Source: Dichetophora obliterata
Taxonomy: Eukaryota > Arthropoda > Insecta > Diptera > Sciomyzidae
Direction of reading: 5' to 3'
NCBI GenBank assembly: GCA_963920525.1
Contig: OY986439.1
Coordinates: forward strand, 16,940,319-17,004,318
DNA: 64,000 bases
In this document: piece after piece, positions 24,945-36,375 of the stretch
How the letters are laid out: each line of letters opens with the position of its first letter
How positions within the stretch are numbered: position 1 is the stretch's first letter
The notes under the pieces: model-generated
What the model saw: the letters and a program-made list of their open reading frames with translations, nothing else
Database searches by the model: none
Told to the model about the DNA's origin: nothing
Position numbers and translations under genes: made by a program

Positions 24945-27610
24945 TGAGAAATTATTAAAGATTATTCGTCAGTATAACAGCTTCATAGCGGTGGCGCAAA
25001 TTACCTGACATATTTTTAGGCATATGCTGAAATTAAGAATAGAAAAAGTAACATAACAAAAACAATTATATGCAAATTTTAACTCGCTATAACTTAAAAA
25101 ATATAAATTTTTAAGAAATAAAAAGTCCAGTTTGCACATCACCAGGTCTAAGCCTACAAAACCATACTAAATTTATTAACATTGGACTTGTACTTAAAAG
25201 GACTTACGCCTTACAAAATGAAAGAATCTTTAGAAAGTAAAAGGCAGGCATTGCTGTATCACCGCAATTAAATATTTCATTCACTATTGCAAACTTTTTG
25301 TTTTTTTTTTCAATTTTTAAGAACTAAATGCTAAAAATCTCACCCATTATATTTATGATCTAATCTTTTATGGTTTTTTGTTATCAATTTTAATTAAATG
25401 AATTTTTTGTTTTTATTTATGTTCATAAAACATATGTTTCTGCGATTTTATTTAAACTTAATATATTTTAAAAATGAGTTATTTATTTAAGTCCATTTAT
25501 TTGAAGTGATTTATAAAAAATGTGTTTGATATTGTTTAAAAATATATTTGGATTTTTTTGATAATTTGATAAGGGCGCCAAAATTATATCTTGCCTGTAC
25601 TTCCAAAATGCCTTGGGACGCCCCTGAGTATATCTTTTATTGTTTGGTTCATTCTGAGCTTGAATATTTCATAGTCTCCTGGGATGCTACGCCTAATAAA
25701 TACAGTAATAGTATCCTCTTCTGGTTTCCCAAAAACATGTTATTCGTCTCATTTGTCGTCGTTGATATAGTAGCTTAATTCCTTTAAAAAACCTTAAGGT
25801 CTTGTCTCTGAAACACTTTTTTTGTTCTAAAGTTTTAAAGATATTCTTTGCCAGATCTGGCCATCTATTGAACAGCTGCTCTTCCAGTTACAATCTAAAA
25901 AAAAACAACAAAAAATCCTGCCACATTAAAAATCTAAAAATTTTTTAATTTTTTTCCCTGTAATAGCTCCAAGACGTTTTATTTGTTTTTGCCGTATTAA
26001 ATTATCAAAAGTATTAGAAGCATAAGTTGTGAATCCATGTTTCTCCTATGAGTAAAATTTTGGCTTTCACTTCACGTTTCAAAATCACTTTTTCAATACA
26101 ATTATTTCTCCACATTTTATGGACCCAAACAAATTAATTTTCATTTTCATTTCCGTTTGTGTGAATTTAAGTTGTTTATGCAAAAATTACATAACTTACC
26201 CAAAGTAAAGTTTTATCCAATTTATTTCTGTTTTGAAATTGCCCTGTAAAATTTATATATTTTAACCTGGATCAGCATATAGCTTAAATAAAAGTGTTTT
26301 GATATTTATTTCTGAGCTTCAAAGTGGCTTGTTAAATTATTAAAATTTATTTATTTTGATGCTAGTCTAGAGTATAAAATATGTTGTTTTTGTTATTTTT
26401 CGTTTTCTTTTATTTATTCAAGTAAGACCAACAAATCGCTCATTTGGATTTTGCAAACAGATTATTTCCATAAAGATTTAAAGCTATGGAAATGACTGAC
26501 TTTTAAATGAAATATCCAATATTTTACCACTACATACTTTAAGCCAACTAGCTGACTCTTCCAACGTTAAGCCGATTGCAGCCATAAGGCTAACTGATGG
26601 AAAGCACAAAATCCCACAACAAAGCCAACAATCAAATCATAAACTAAATGTCAAGAATCTTTCCCGCTTTACTCTGAGCTCGCACTTCAATTCTGTTTGT
26701 GCCACATTTAAATACGACATAAAGAATGAAAAAACAACAACAACAACCATGCCCATAGCCAGAACTTTTCGTAGAGGGTGCGGTTTTGATTACAAAAATT
26801 ATTTTGTACAAATATGGTGTTAAAAGAAGAATATGGGATATCCATCGTAAAACCGATTTCATTAAAAATAGTTCTGAAATGTAATTTGTATTTTTGGCCA
26901 CCATGGCTAAATAAAGTAGTATGAATTTTTTGCAGTCTAAGTTTTAAGAAATAGGTCATATTTTTTTAACTTTTGCCTAATTTCGTGTCATATGATCCAA
27001 ATTGGCAAATTTTTCATTGGATTTTGAAAAATAATATTGTGAAAAATTTTTCTATGCTCACACTTGAAAATTTGTACAAACATTCGCTATTTTTTTACCA
27101 AATTCTGTTTCCGTAAACTAATAACCAGAAGAAGAGAGCTACATAAATAGAGTAAAACATTTCCTTTTCTTTCAAAAAGTAGCAATTTCTACTAAAAAAA
27201 CTTGTAGATTTTTATGTGTTGGCTTTAAAACTTTGTATAAAATAAAATTAAGTTTTAATTTATGTACACATTTTACCAAAATTTCAGCAAACACATGGAA
27301 AATCACAAGAAAACTATTTCAATAAAAAAATTAATTGTTAAATAAAGCAGAATGCAACAGCTGAATGTCTCCGGACATTACCGAGATCTTCTAAAATATT
27401 TTTGGTCTTATCAACAAAAAATTATTCACATAATATTAAAACAATACAAATAATTAAATAACTCATAAGACATTTTAAATTATTTTATATTTAAATTTAA
27501 TTAAATATAATAAAAAAGTAGTCTGGTCGGGGGACCCCCTTCAGAAACGAAGTTACTTACGCTTTTTCTTCAACTCCAAATGTAATTTGAAATAAAGTAT
27601 GTATGTTTTT
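24945..27610. other. AT-rich non-coding DNA with one LINE relic
   Basis: Apart from the short LINE relic at 25,614-25,890, no gene is supported. Small frames at 26,644-26,959 on the minus strand have no recognisable motif. Confidence 0.45.
25614..25890 (+). pseudogene. Decayed LINE C-terminal fragment
   Basis: The plus-strand frame reads YCLVHSELEYFIVSWDATPN, which matches the post-RT block of non-LTR elements (LV.S.LEYA..VW.P). After frame changes there is an LKNLKVLSLKHFF-like stretch with the order expected downstream of that block. Everything else is lost. Short and degenerate, so only a moderate call. Confidence 0.4.
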
Positions 27611-27619
27611 ATATTTTAC

Positions 27620-28195
27620 TAGCTGAAATACGGTGGGTTGCTGCCACGCCCCCGTTTCCAAACTTCTATAAAATGTTATCAGTGAACCTGCATGTTCAAA
27701 CCGTGGTCGAATACCGAGTTCCGAGGCTGTGCGGCCTATAACCCCAAAGCTATTTGATATCGAAAATTTGAGCTATATGGGAGGTGATACGCCCCTATCC
27801 AAATGCAAAAACCCTCCTTGGTATGTGTTAAATAGCTTAATAAATTTTTAATTAAAATCGGCTAAAACATGAACTAAAGGCGGATTCACTAACCACCTTC
27901 AGCAAGTTTTTTTATATAAAGTTTTCGAACTTTATCTCTCTCCACACTCAATGAGAGAGTAACAAAAAGTTGCGGCACGCACTATGACTTGATTACAATA
28001 ATTTCAATTTTTACAGAAAACTTGCTGAAGGTGATTAATGAGTCATGCTTTAATTACCAAATCTTAGTATAATACGATCAAAACCGTCTGATATATAGAA
28101 GTTTTATTGATTTGTGGGCGGTAAAAGTGGGCGTGACATTTTTATATAGTGACCGCCTCTTAGAGGACCTTGTAGGAAAACCGTTTGATTGTATA
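27620..28195. repeat. Left part of a split dispersed repeat (DINE/Helitron-like)
   Basis: Starts TACTAGCTGAAATACGG..GGGTTGCTGCCACGCCCCC and carries one unit of the block tandemly repeated at 17,290-17,720, then CCGTCTGATATATAGAAGTT and TGGGCGTGACA. The right part lies at 31,261-31,440, separated by an inserted 3.07-kb transposon. Assignment to the DINE/Helentron type is inference from the look of the ends. Confidence 0.55.
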
Positions 28196-29154
28196 TGGGT
28201 CATTCTTTATTATCGTTAATATTTTCAACAAGTCAAAATAAATTATTTTTGTTATAAATATTTAATTTTTTCCAGTTATTTATTTGAATATTAACAATTG
28301 CAATTGAGTTGGGGGTGTGGGACAGATCAAATATTTTTAATTTATTGATAATATCACTTTTATTTGAATAATGTCCATTGTAGTATACCTATACATATTA
28401 TTTAAATATTTAATTTACAATTAATGTATTTCATTATAAAACAAGCTATAAATACTTTTCTTAAAATAAGTAATAATATAAAAACCTCTCTGTAAGAATT
28501 TTCGAGAACACGCACAATAATATTCAAACTAAGTTAAAGTAATACACCTCTACGGTATACTAAGATATTATTCAAACAATAAGAACATATGTTCATACTA
28601 AACACTACTATCTATCTCATTCGCACACATGTACCCATATGGCTGAATAAAAAACATATGAAATTATATTATACTTTTTACTCCTACACAATATGTTAAC
28701 ATATGATTATTTTTACGTTTTCTATTCTACTCACTTACACATATTAAACTATTAATACTAAACTACAAATATGTATTATGATATTGTACTATTACTTTTA
28801 CACTAATTAAAGAACATATGATTCTATTTACATTCTAAACTACACAAACAATTGTTAACTAGTTTTAAGACAAAATACCGTTATGCTTACTATAAAAGGA
28901 TGAACATATTTGAAAATAAATCAATTAGTTTTGAGCTTCTAACAAGCTGCCTGCTTATTCATTTTTAAATAAGTCTTGAGGTTTAATAGCTGCCGACTTC
29001 AACTTTTTAGCCTCTGCACTTTTTATAGTGAATGGCTGTAAATGTAATAAAAACAAAAATAGCGCCAGTGGCGAACTTCGCCGGCAACCAATTAGGCAGG
29101 ACCTTAAAATATTAATAGTAAATCCGCGAGTCCTTTTTTAAATAATCGCGAACC

Positions 29155-29335
29155 CTTACATGGCGATGCTATGTCGCGAATAAAATTATGTGGCGATCCT
29201 GTCGCCAAAATATTATTACATGGTGATCCAAAAACATATTTACTACACCATGGAGGTGATTTTATGCTCCACGGAGGTGATTGTATGTATGTTCATGGAG
29301 ATGACTTTAAGTTCCATGGAGGTGCAGATTGCATA
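29155..29335 (+). repeat. CATGGAGGTGAT motif array, left cluster
   Basis: Seven related 12-base motifs lie between 29,159 and 29,325, roughly 20-35 bases apart. They run from CATGGCGATGCT through CATGGTGATCCA to CATGGAGGTGAT and CACGGAGGTGAT. A 68-codon open frame across it (29,171-29,377) reads as HGGD-type repeats and is a by-product. Subterminal motif arrays of this kind are typical transposase-binding regions (inference). Confidence 0.6.
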
Positions 29336-29613
29336 CTAATAAACATAGTTGAACAAATAAAAAGGTTAATGAGATAATAATAAAAAACAAAACATATAAA
29401 AAAATATATGTATATACTATAGTGGAATATATAACAAAAAAAAAAAAAAAAAACAAAAATAACATAAATAAATTCGTTGAGTGAAGTAATTAAGTATATC
29501 TTAGCACTTCTTATTTGACTGTAACTCCTTTAAAGGATGTACGGAATTCGTGGTTCCCCGTCTGTATATCACAGGATCATTGAGGTCCATAATTATAACT
29601 GTAATTTTAACTT

Positions 29614-30365
29614 TCAACTCATCTTTTTCGGGACGCCAAATAAATAGAGGAATTGTGGTGGTTCGCGAAGAGCTTTTCCTTGAATTTGCTCATACAAATT
29701 TTTGACTATATGTCCTACATAGTAAATGTTGAAATTCTGTGGATATTCCACCAACTCAAATTTTCCAACTTCATGATCTGACGAAATATCGTTCGCATCT
29801 TCACTCTCCGAATAACACTCCTGATATTTAATCCTGCGCGGTGACACCAGGAGGAGTAGAAATCTCTACCATTGCTGGAGATGAAGAAGATGCTATTTTT
29901 ATTGGCCCAGTTTGTTGCGGTGAAGTCCTTCGCTCATCTTTTGCTAGATTTAAAAAAACGTAATCAAATATTTTGGGAAATAATTCTTTAAGGCAATGGA
30001 AAGCAAATAAGATACCCAATCGTAGGATTATATTTCCTAGCCCATAGTGGGTGCAATCAAGACCGGCTACATGTCACATGCAGTAATGTTCCAAGACACT
30101 TGATGCCCTTTCATTGATCCTTTAAACGGTACAATATGACGACCAATTAATTTTTGGTCAATTTTCAAAATATCTTCAAGTAGTACAGGAAACAATTCTT
30201 TTCCAGAACAGTTTTTTCAACGACGCTAAAGAAATCTTCAAAACCGGTAATTTCTCTACCTTCAGCAACTAAGCGATCCGCAGTCCTTTTTAATACGGCA
30301 CTAACACCATCAGGAGCTCCTTTACCGTGCCCACTTTCAGTTTAGTTCCAAGAAAGCTTCAAGTT
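29614..30365 (-). pseudogene. Decayed transposase-like gene (GHGKGAPDGV family)
   Basis: Minus-strand frames joined in order give LKLSWN-stop-TESGHGKGAPDGV and ADRLVAEGREITGFEDFFSV (30,360-30,210), then DQKLIGRHIVPFKGSMKGHQ (30,180-30,090). Two further open pieces follow (30,019-29,828 and 29,847-29,614), the last containing YYVGHIVKN. The (S)GHGKG.PDG(V/I) plus FKG.MK.HQ combination is a widespread arthropod and cnidarian transposon-borne protein that I recognise but cannot place in a named superfamily. Several stops and frameshifts are present. The N-terminal half is missing or unreadable. Confidence 0.55.
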
Positions 30366-30449
30366 TTTATGTTTTTTTATTTGTTTTTGAAAATGTAGTG
30401 ATTGTGATGGTTAATAACTTAGAAAAAGGAAAGAAGTGTTTGCAAGAAG

Positions 30450-31080
30450 AACAAGCAAAATCACCTCCGTATATATAAAAATCACCTCCGTGATTGCAAG
30501 CTCACCTCCATGGTGCCATTCATCTCCATGTTATCATGGAGGAGAACAACATGGAGGTGTACTTTTCTTACAAAAAATCTTATAAACACCATACAATTGT
30601 AGCTACGAAAACGACATTCTGGATTTAAACTAATGATCCATAATATATTTAATCACTGAAATAGTTATAGTGTAATATTGCTTATAAATAATTTTTTGAG
30701 GTACCTCGGAGGTGAGCAAACCAAATGGTACTAACCAGTAATTCTCCACAAAAATGCTAAAAAACACTAAACATGTCATGTGGAACTATTTTTATTTCAA
30801 TTTATAATTTTGTTTCATGGTCCTGGCTCCACGTCCAGTAATAAAGAATAAGAACTTATTCTAAATGACGCGTTTCTCCGAACTGGACAGAGGAACAAAA
30901 ATTTTACAGACAAAGTTCTGTTGAAAATGCGACTTATTTTTTTCTCTTCACATGCATCAACAGTGGCGTTATATTTGCTTTGCAATTGTGTTTATCGTAT
31001 TCTTATTAGAATAATCTTTGTTGCTGGATAGTTTTTGTAGTTTACGAACCTTGAAGCGGGAACAGCCATGGAGGTGAATT
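30450..31080. repeat. CATGGAGGTGAT motif array, right cluster
   Basis: Copies near 30,459, 30,480, 30,501 and 30,519 read in reverse (ATCACCTCCRTG). Copies near 30,534, 30,549, 30,703 and 31,067 read forward. Together with 29,155-29,335 they flank the transposase relic on both sides. Confidence 0.6.
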
Positions 31081-31260
31081 TTTATATGCAATTATCAAAT
31101 TTTCGATGATAAAACAGTTTTTAATTAAATTAATTTTTTAAGCATTGATTAAGCTATAATCAACATAATAAAAATAATTTGATTGCATTAACTAATTTTG
31201 AATTTTTACTCTAAAATATACCTCGGAACTTAGAAATTAAAGAAAAAAAAGAATGACCCA

Positions 31261-31440
31261 TATATCTTTATTTTTGGTTTGTGAGAGGTACCACGCCCTC
31301 TTGTCTAATTGACACCAAACAAGAACACTATCAAGATGTGGCTTCAGTTTCCCTGAAAATTTCATAAAGATCGGTTCAGTGGTTTTAGAGTTTATACGTG
31401 ATATACAAAGATACAAACATACATACACCCATTTTTGTAT
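31261..31440. repeat. Right part of the split dispersed repeat
   Basis: Contains GTACCACGCCCTCTTGTC, TTTCATAAAGATCGGTTCAG and a GATACAAACATACATACACCC tail, a 3' end common to insect dispersed repeats. It continues 27,620-28,195 across the transposon insertion. Confidence 0.6.
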
Positions 31441-31724
31441 ACATTGATTATATTTATTTTATATAATTTTTTCAAGGTAAATAATGTAAATGCACAATCA
31501 AATCAATAAGTTTGTTCTAATATTTATGGAAAAAACAATTTATTTATTAATAGTTAAGATGTAAAATTCTTATGAGGGATGAAAATAGACAGTTACCGTT
31601 GCCAGCAGTGTTTGTTTTATGATGCAACAAGGCACTGAACATTCATTATGATCCTCGTATGGAGCTTGGTTTGATTTAAAAGTTGGATTGAAAACTGGAC
31701 TTACTTAAGAGCATAAAACAAAAA

Positions 31725-31885
31725 AAAAAAACACATTTTTAGGGTCCACCCTAGTGTCCAAAACTTTTCTCAATTCTTACATCAGATTCGAAATCAGCGA
31801 CCAACGCATATTTAAAGAGTATAACACAAAAACACATTTGTAGGGTTCATCCTAGTGTAAACATAAGATTCGAGATCAGCAAAAG
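31725..31885. repeat. Two ~100-bp tandem units with GATTCGARATCAGC motif
   Basis: AACACATTT.TAGGGT.CA.CCTAGTGT occurs near 31,728 and 31,829, each followed by an AGATTCGARATCAGC stretch. That stretch is the reverse complement of the GCTGATTTCGAATCT motif in the RAG1-like element (43,250-43,740) and in the 22.45-kb element. Confidence 0.5.
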
Positions 31886-31931
31886 ACTTACAAAATCAAT
31901 AAATATTTAAAAAAATATTTTTACAAGAAAA

Positions 31932-31975
31932 ATAGAAATTGTTTACAGATTTTTTTATCTGTAAACAATTTCTAT
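31932..31975. repeat. Perfect 19-bp hairpin
   Basis: ATAGAAATTGTTTACAGAT, six T, then the exact reverse complement. Origin unknown, probably the core of a foldback element. Confidence 0.85.
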
Positions 31976-34629
31976 CAATCTACTAAAAAGCCACATAAAC
32001 GATTCTCAACAATTTAAAATAATATTTCCATTTTAAATTTGTGATTTTTATTTTATTGGATAGTGTTACTGTATACGATATAAATATGATTTGTATAGTG
32101 CATATTTGAATTTTCTGTATTTTAACTAAAGTAAATTTTTGTTTTGTAATGTTAAATTGAAAATTCTTTTTTTTCATGATGCGCGACCTAGGTTTAAACT
32201 TTGTTATACATGCATATCCGGTTAGAAATTCTTGATTTATTATTGTCAGAATACTTTTTTACATATTATATTTAATTGTAGTATAATTACTTCGAAATTA
32301 ATAACCAAAAGTTGATCTTTCCTATTTCAGTTTAGATTAGATTGAAGTGCATAGAAACATTTTTTCATTGCTAATCAAAATTTTTTTCAGAAAATAGTAT
32401 CATAGTTGTGTTTTTTAGAAAATATAATAGTTTTGCTTTGTATTTTTTATTCGTTTCAATAATTTAAGGCATTAAACTCTATGGAGGGGTGGTTTGAGCC
32501 CCCAATAACACCCTTAACTATGGGTTTTACAACAACAAGAGACTTAAAGAGAGTCCAACGGCTAAGTTAGCCTGAGGCAACGCAACCACACAAGCCACCA
32601 GAACCACCACCACGGTAGTCATTGGCATTGGCATTGGCAATGGTACCGACATACGGATCAGCATCAACATCCACATCACCACGTCCCATACCACCAACGC
32701 CTCCACCACCAACAACAACAACAAGCCATACAAATCAAGCGAAGCCTCCATATAAAGGGAAGCATCAAAAGAAGCTAATCCTTTCAACTGCATTTAACCA
32801 TTTAGCAAAACTTTTAACGAGACAACAAAATACCATCAAAAGGTGGAGTGGTGGTGTAAGGTGCTGTATGAGAATTTAGTTGAAGAGTATTATTTTTAGG
32901 TCGCTTTTGGGTGGGTGCTCTTGGGTGTCTTGACTGGACATGAACATGGACATGGCAATAAGTATGAAAGTAAGTGGGAATCCTTAGTTCCAACATTGAT
33001 TTTCCTAGTAAAATAACTATACTAAAATTTGTTCTGTTGTTGTTGTTTGTTTGTTCGCTTACTCTGTAGTTCGACGTTGGCAGGCAGGCAGGCAGAGACC
33101 AGCAGCAGTCAGTAATGTTTACACTTATTGTGCTCCTCAAAGTATGCAATTTATTTGTGGATAGCATTGTGGACATGTTTCGGGTTCATTTAACTTTGAC
33201 AATGTTCGTTTCCTAAAAAAACCTTTGCCTTCCCCGAGACGTATTAACATTATGAAAATGCCTTGTATTGCGTTCTAACTAAGAGTCCGAAGTCGACAAA
33301 AAGTGAAATATTTTAACAAAGAAACTTTTATTTTCCAAGAAACTTTTATTCTTTAGCTAATTATGTACCTACATAAAATAGCAATTGGGCTAAAATAATC
33401 CCCAAAATCAAAAAAGGTTTTATTTGTTTTTTTTTTAACATTTCTAAGTTTGCTTCTTTTTATATATTCTGTGAATCGCCCAATTTTCTTAGCTTTATTT
33501 GTATATAATTTTTTTTTCTTTTACGCTTGAATAGTTTGTGTGGCAAATTTTATGTTTTATTAGTTAAAGGTATAAGCAACTTTTAACATTCAACAGATTG
33601 AGCACAAATGGAGAAGGAAAGTAGTGAGGTAGAATATTTAAGTGCTTCTTGGGAATTGTTTTTTGGGTATTTTCTTCTATATTTTATTTCAAACAACAAT
33701 CAAATCAATTGTTTAGATTAAGCTCATAAATACAACAAAGCATATCGGTTTAGTTTCTGTCCTTACAAAATGTCTTAGACTAATAATTTTTATTTGGTGA
33801 TAGTATAGATTTCATTTTCGTCATTCTAAATTTATAAAATTGAACTTATATTTTTTTCTATTTTTATTACTAAATGTCTATTGTGTTCGAAAAAAAGAGT
33901 AAAATGTTATAAAATAAAAGCTTATTAAAATTAAAACTGATTACTTATGCAATAGCATCAAAAAGTCAGAATGAATTTGTTTAAGAACAAAGAAAATAAA
34001 TTCTAAAATATAAGAGTTTTGAGCTTTCGGTTCTTTCGAATAACTATGTTAAAATAAAATATTTTTGCGGAAATAATACAAAGACGTAATAAAACTTTTG
34101 GAAAACAATAATGTTGGGAGTTGGTTCTATACGATAAATATTTTATAAGTTTATTTGTTTTTAGCATTATTTTCATAAGCTTTTATTTAACTTGCTTCAT
34201 TCGTATGTATGTTCTCAAAACTTGCAAGCCATTTTTCTACAACTTGTTGGTATGCGATTAAGCTGAAATTTAGCAAACATATGGAAGTCCGGTGAGAATG
34301 CAATATTTTGATAAAGTTTTTTGCCACACTCCCTTTTACCACCCACAAATCAATAAAAATGCTATATCTCCAAGACTACTGGCTCGATTCAGCTGAAATT
34401 TTGGTAGTCAATTTTCTTGAAGTAAGAGGTGGGGTTAGAAAAAAAATTCGGCCACGCCCAAGTTAAAATGCAAATTTAATAACTTTTACAAACGGTATAA
34501 CTTTAGATATCAATCGGTGTTTAGCTTGTGATAACGTACTGATAATATGTAAATAGTGTAAATAATGTAAATGGTCTAAATAATGTAAATACTATTGTTG
34601 TTATTCGGCCTTTTTGTTGTATGTTGCAA
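31976..34629. other. Non-coding DNA with CCA-rich low-complexity block
   Basis: No supported gene. Section 32,560-33,180 is GC-richer, with CCA triplets (32,598-32,730), three GGCATT units and a GGCAGGCAGGCAGGCAGAG tract (33,081). Two opposed open frames there are low-complexity. Near 34,230-34,470 two related units (AAGCTGAAATTTAGC and CAGCTGAAATTTTGG, with CCACCCACAAATCAAT) belong to a dispersed repeat. Confidence 0.45.
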
Positions 34630-34799
34630 TTTTTAAGTTGGGCTTTGGCCGTAAATTAAAGACAAATAATTTTATCTCTTTTTGTTTTTATTTCGCAATA
34701 TTTCGGCTCACTTTGTGGGCCGAGAGATCCGGACTAAATTTAAACAAAAAGAGACAACGTTATTTGTCTTTTATTTACGGCCAAAGCCCAACTTAAAAA
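34630..34799. repeat. Foldback MITE
   Basis: 170-bp palindrome. Arms of about 60 bp start TTTTTAAGTTGGGCTTTGG and include a GTCTCTTTTTGTTT-type stretch. The loop contains a second small palindrome (CGGCTCACTTTGTGGGCCG). A small open frame across it is a by-product. Confidence 0.85.
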
Positions 34800-34834
34800 T
34801 AGTAATGTACTGTTAAGTACTGTTAAAATAATAT

Positions 34835-35239
34835 TAAGGGTTCTCATCTAAGCATGTTACTGACCCGTAAGCATTGTAAACCTTGTGAACTTACATGCGC
34901 GTAAACTATCTGTCAAAATTTGTATGGGCGTGAGTTTACATCATTTCCGAGCCTATTTTGTAGTGTAAACTAGCATGTAAATCTACGTGTGTGAATGAGG
35001 GTTGCTTTTGGCGCTAATCATCACATATTTAAAGTTGTTGAAGTAAATATGAACATGTTTTATTTATTTTTCTATGTTAATTAAGGTTTTTAAAAGGTTT
35101 AAAACTTAAAAAAGTCATAATGTTATCACAGCCGCAGAAGCTATTTTGTCGACATTTATGCTATTTACACTTTATCGCTCATCAAAAGTTTAAATGCTAT
35201 ACATGTTTGCATGTTTACATGCTTAGATGAGAACCCTTA
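34835..35239. mobile_element. MITE, TIR AAGGGTTCTCATCTAAGCATGT
   Basis: Inverted ends of about 23 bp at 34,836 and ending 35,238 enclose 400 bp with no coding capacity. The interior has many GTAAAC/TTTACA motifs. Possible ATT target repeat (34,833-34,835 and 35,239-35,241). Confidence 0.75.
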
Positions 35240-35373
35240 TTGTTTAAAACGTAAGTAGTGTAAATCGTGTAAATAATGTTAATACTGTAATAAGGTTGAT
35301 GGTCTAAAAAATTAAAATGCTGCAGTATATGCTAAGTTTTGAAAAGAAAAGATGTTATTAATAAACTTTAAGG

Positions 35374-35700
35374 GCCGCTTTTTCAATTTCACGTTAGTCA
35401 AGCTCTTAACCAGGAGTTAGCTAATGATAGCTAGCTCATATTAGCTAATAATTAATTTACCAGTAATATGATAGCTAAAAAATAATTTTGATTGTACCAA
35501 GTACTCGTTAAGCAACCGTCGGTTTTATTGTAATTTTGTAATCTTGTCAGCTGTTTCTTCGATTAGCAGCTAACCGAAACCACAACTTGTCGTTAACTTA
35601 ATCAGCACTTTAAGTCTTAGCCGAACATTGAGAAAGAGCTTTTTTGCTAAGTGCTGGTTAAAGGTTTGATTAGTGCTTAACCGGACATTGAGAAAGCGGC
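35374..35700. mobile_element. MITE, TIR GCCGCTTTYTCAATKTC
   Basis: Left GCCGCTTTTTCAATTTC and right, inverted, GCCGCTTTCTCAATGTC. Subterminal GTTAAGCACT/GGTTAAGAGCT-like motifs follow. 327 bp, non-coding. Confidence 0.75.
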
Positions 35701-35832
35701 AATAAGACTAAAAAGTAAAAAATAATAAGAAGTAAAAAATTTTTTTTAAAAATAACCTTTTATTTAAAAAAGACGTGAACTAAAAAGAAAAAATTAAATT
35801 TAAGTGACATTTGTCATATACTGCCCTAGGTT

Positions 35833-36219
35833 TATTCTAGGTGCAGAAGAACCGCTCTCTTGGTTACTCATAATCATAATATAAGCGTACGTAAATTGGT
35901 AAGTTCTAAGGACTTATATAAATTTAGAATTTTTCAAATACATTTATTTTTAAAACCTTGAGGCACCGATGTCCGCGATCCGTTATACAGGTTTACTACA
36001 CATTATCAGTTACATTAAATCTTGTAGTAAGCTAACCTGTACATAAACTGCTATCCATTATACAGGTATACTATACAATATCAGTGCCTTAAGCTTTTAA
36101 ATATAAATGTATTTGAAAAATTCTAAATTTATATAAGTCCTTAGAACTTACCAATTTACGTACGCTTATATTATGATGATGAGTAACCAAAAGAGGGGTG
36201 TTCTTCTGCACCTAGAATA
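35833..36219. repeat. Foldback element with near-identical 140-bp arms
   Basis: Arms 35,833-35,975 and 36,080-36,219 are inverted and nearly identical over long runs (for example TAAGCGTACGTAAATTGGTA). The loop is about 100 bp with two ATACAGGT.TACTA units. High arm identity suggests a recent origin. Confidence 0.88.
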
Positions 36220-36375
36220 TAATTTCTATATACATTAGAGTGTCCCTTATATGGGTGAAAATTTTATTTTTCCAGATTTTTCCAGAAACTACTTAACCAT
36301 GCTTGAATACTAAATATTATCCTCTTACTTTAATATAAACCCGTGCCAATAGGGCTCGGAAGTTTTTGAAAAACA

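Larger units (their letters stand above)
28196..31260. mobile_element. 3.07-kb TIR DNA transposon inserted in a dispersed repeat
   Basis: Inverted ends TGGGTCATTCTTT (28,196-28,208; reverse complement ends at 31,260) are flanked by TATA on both sides (28,192-28,195 and 31,261-31,264), so the target duplication is TATA or TA. Joining the flanks restores a continuous dispersed repeat. Inside are a decayed minus-strand transposase gene and two clusters of a CATGGAGGTGAT motif. The left cluster, 29,159-29,330, is mostly in direct orientation. The right cluster, 30,459-31,078, has its inner copies inverted. The superfamily was not identified. Confidence 0.7.

Noticed and set aside
28491..28975. 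Possible solo LTR (TGTAAGAATT start, TATAAAAGG at 28,893, AATAAA at 28,916)
   Set aside because: No TG...CA closure and no flanking 4-6-bp duplication could be found. The promoter-like signals could be chance in AT-rich DNA or belong to the surrounding transposon.
29171..29377. 68-codon HGGD-repeat protein
   Set aside because: It is a translation of the CATGGAGGTGAT motif array.
29063..30980. hAT-like CAGTGGCG ends at 29,068 and 30,970
   Set aside because: Both occur in the same orientation, so they cannot be terminal inverted repeats, and no 8-bp duplication flanks them.
32527..32879. Two overlapping proline/threonine- and leucine/valine-rich open frames
   Set aside because: Both are translations of opposite strands of a CCA-rich low-complexity tract.
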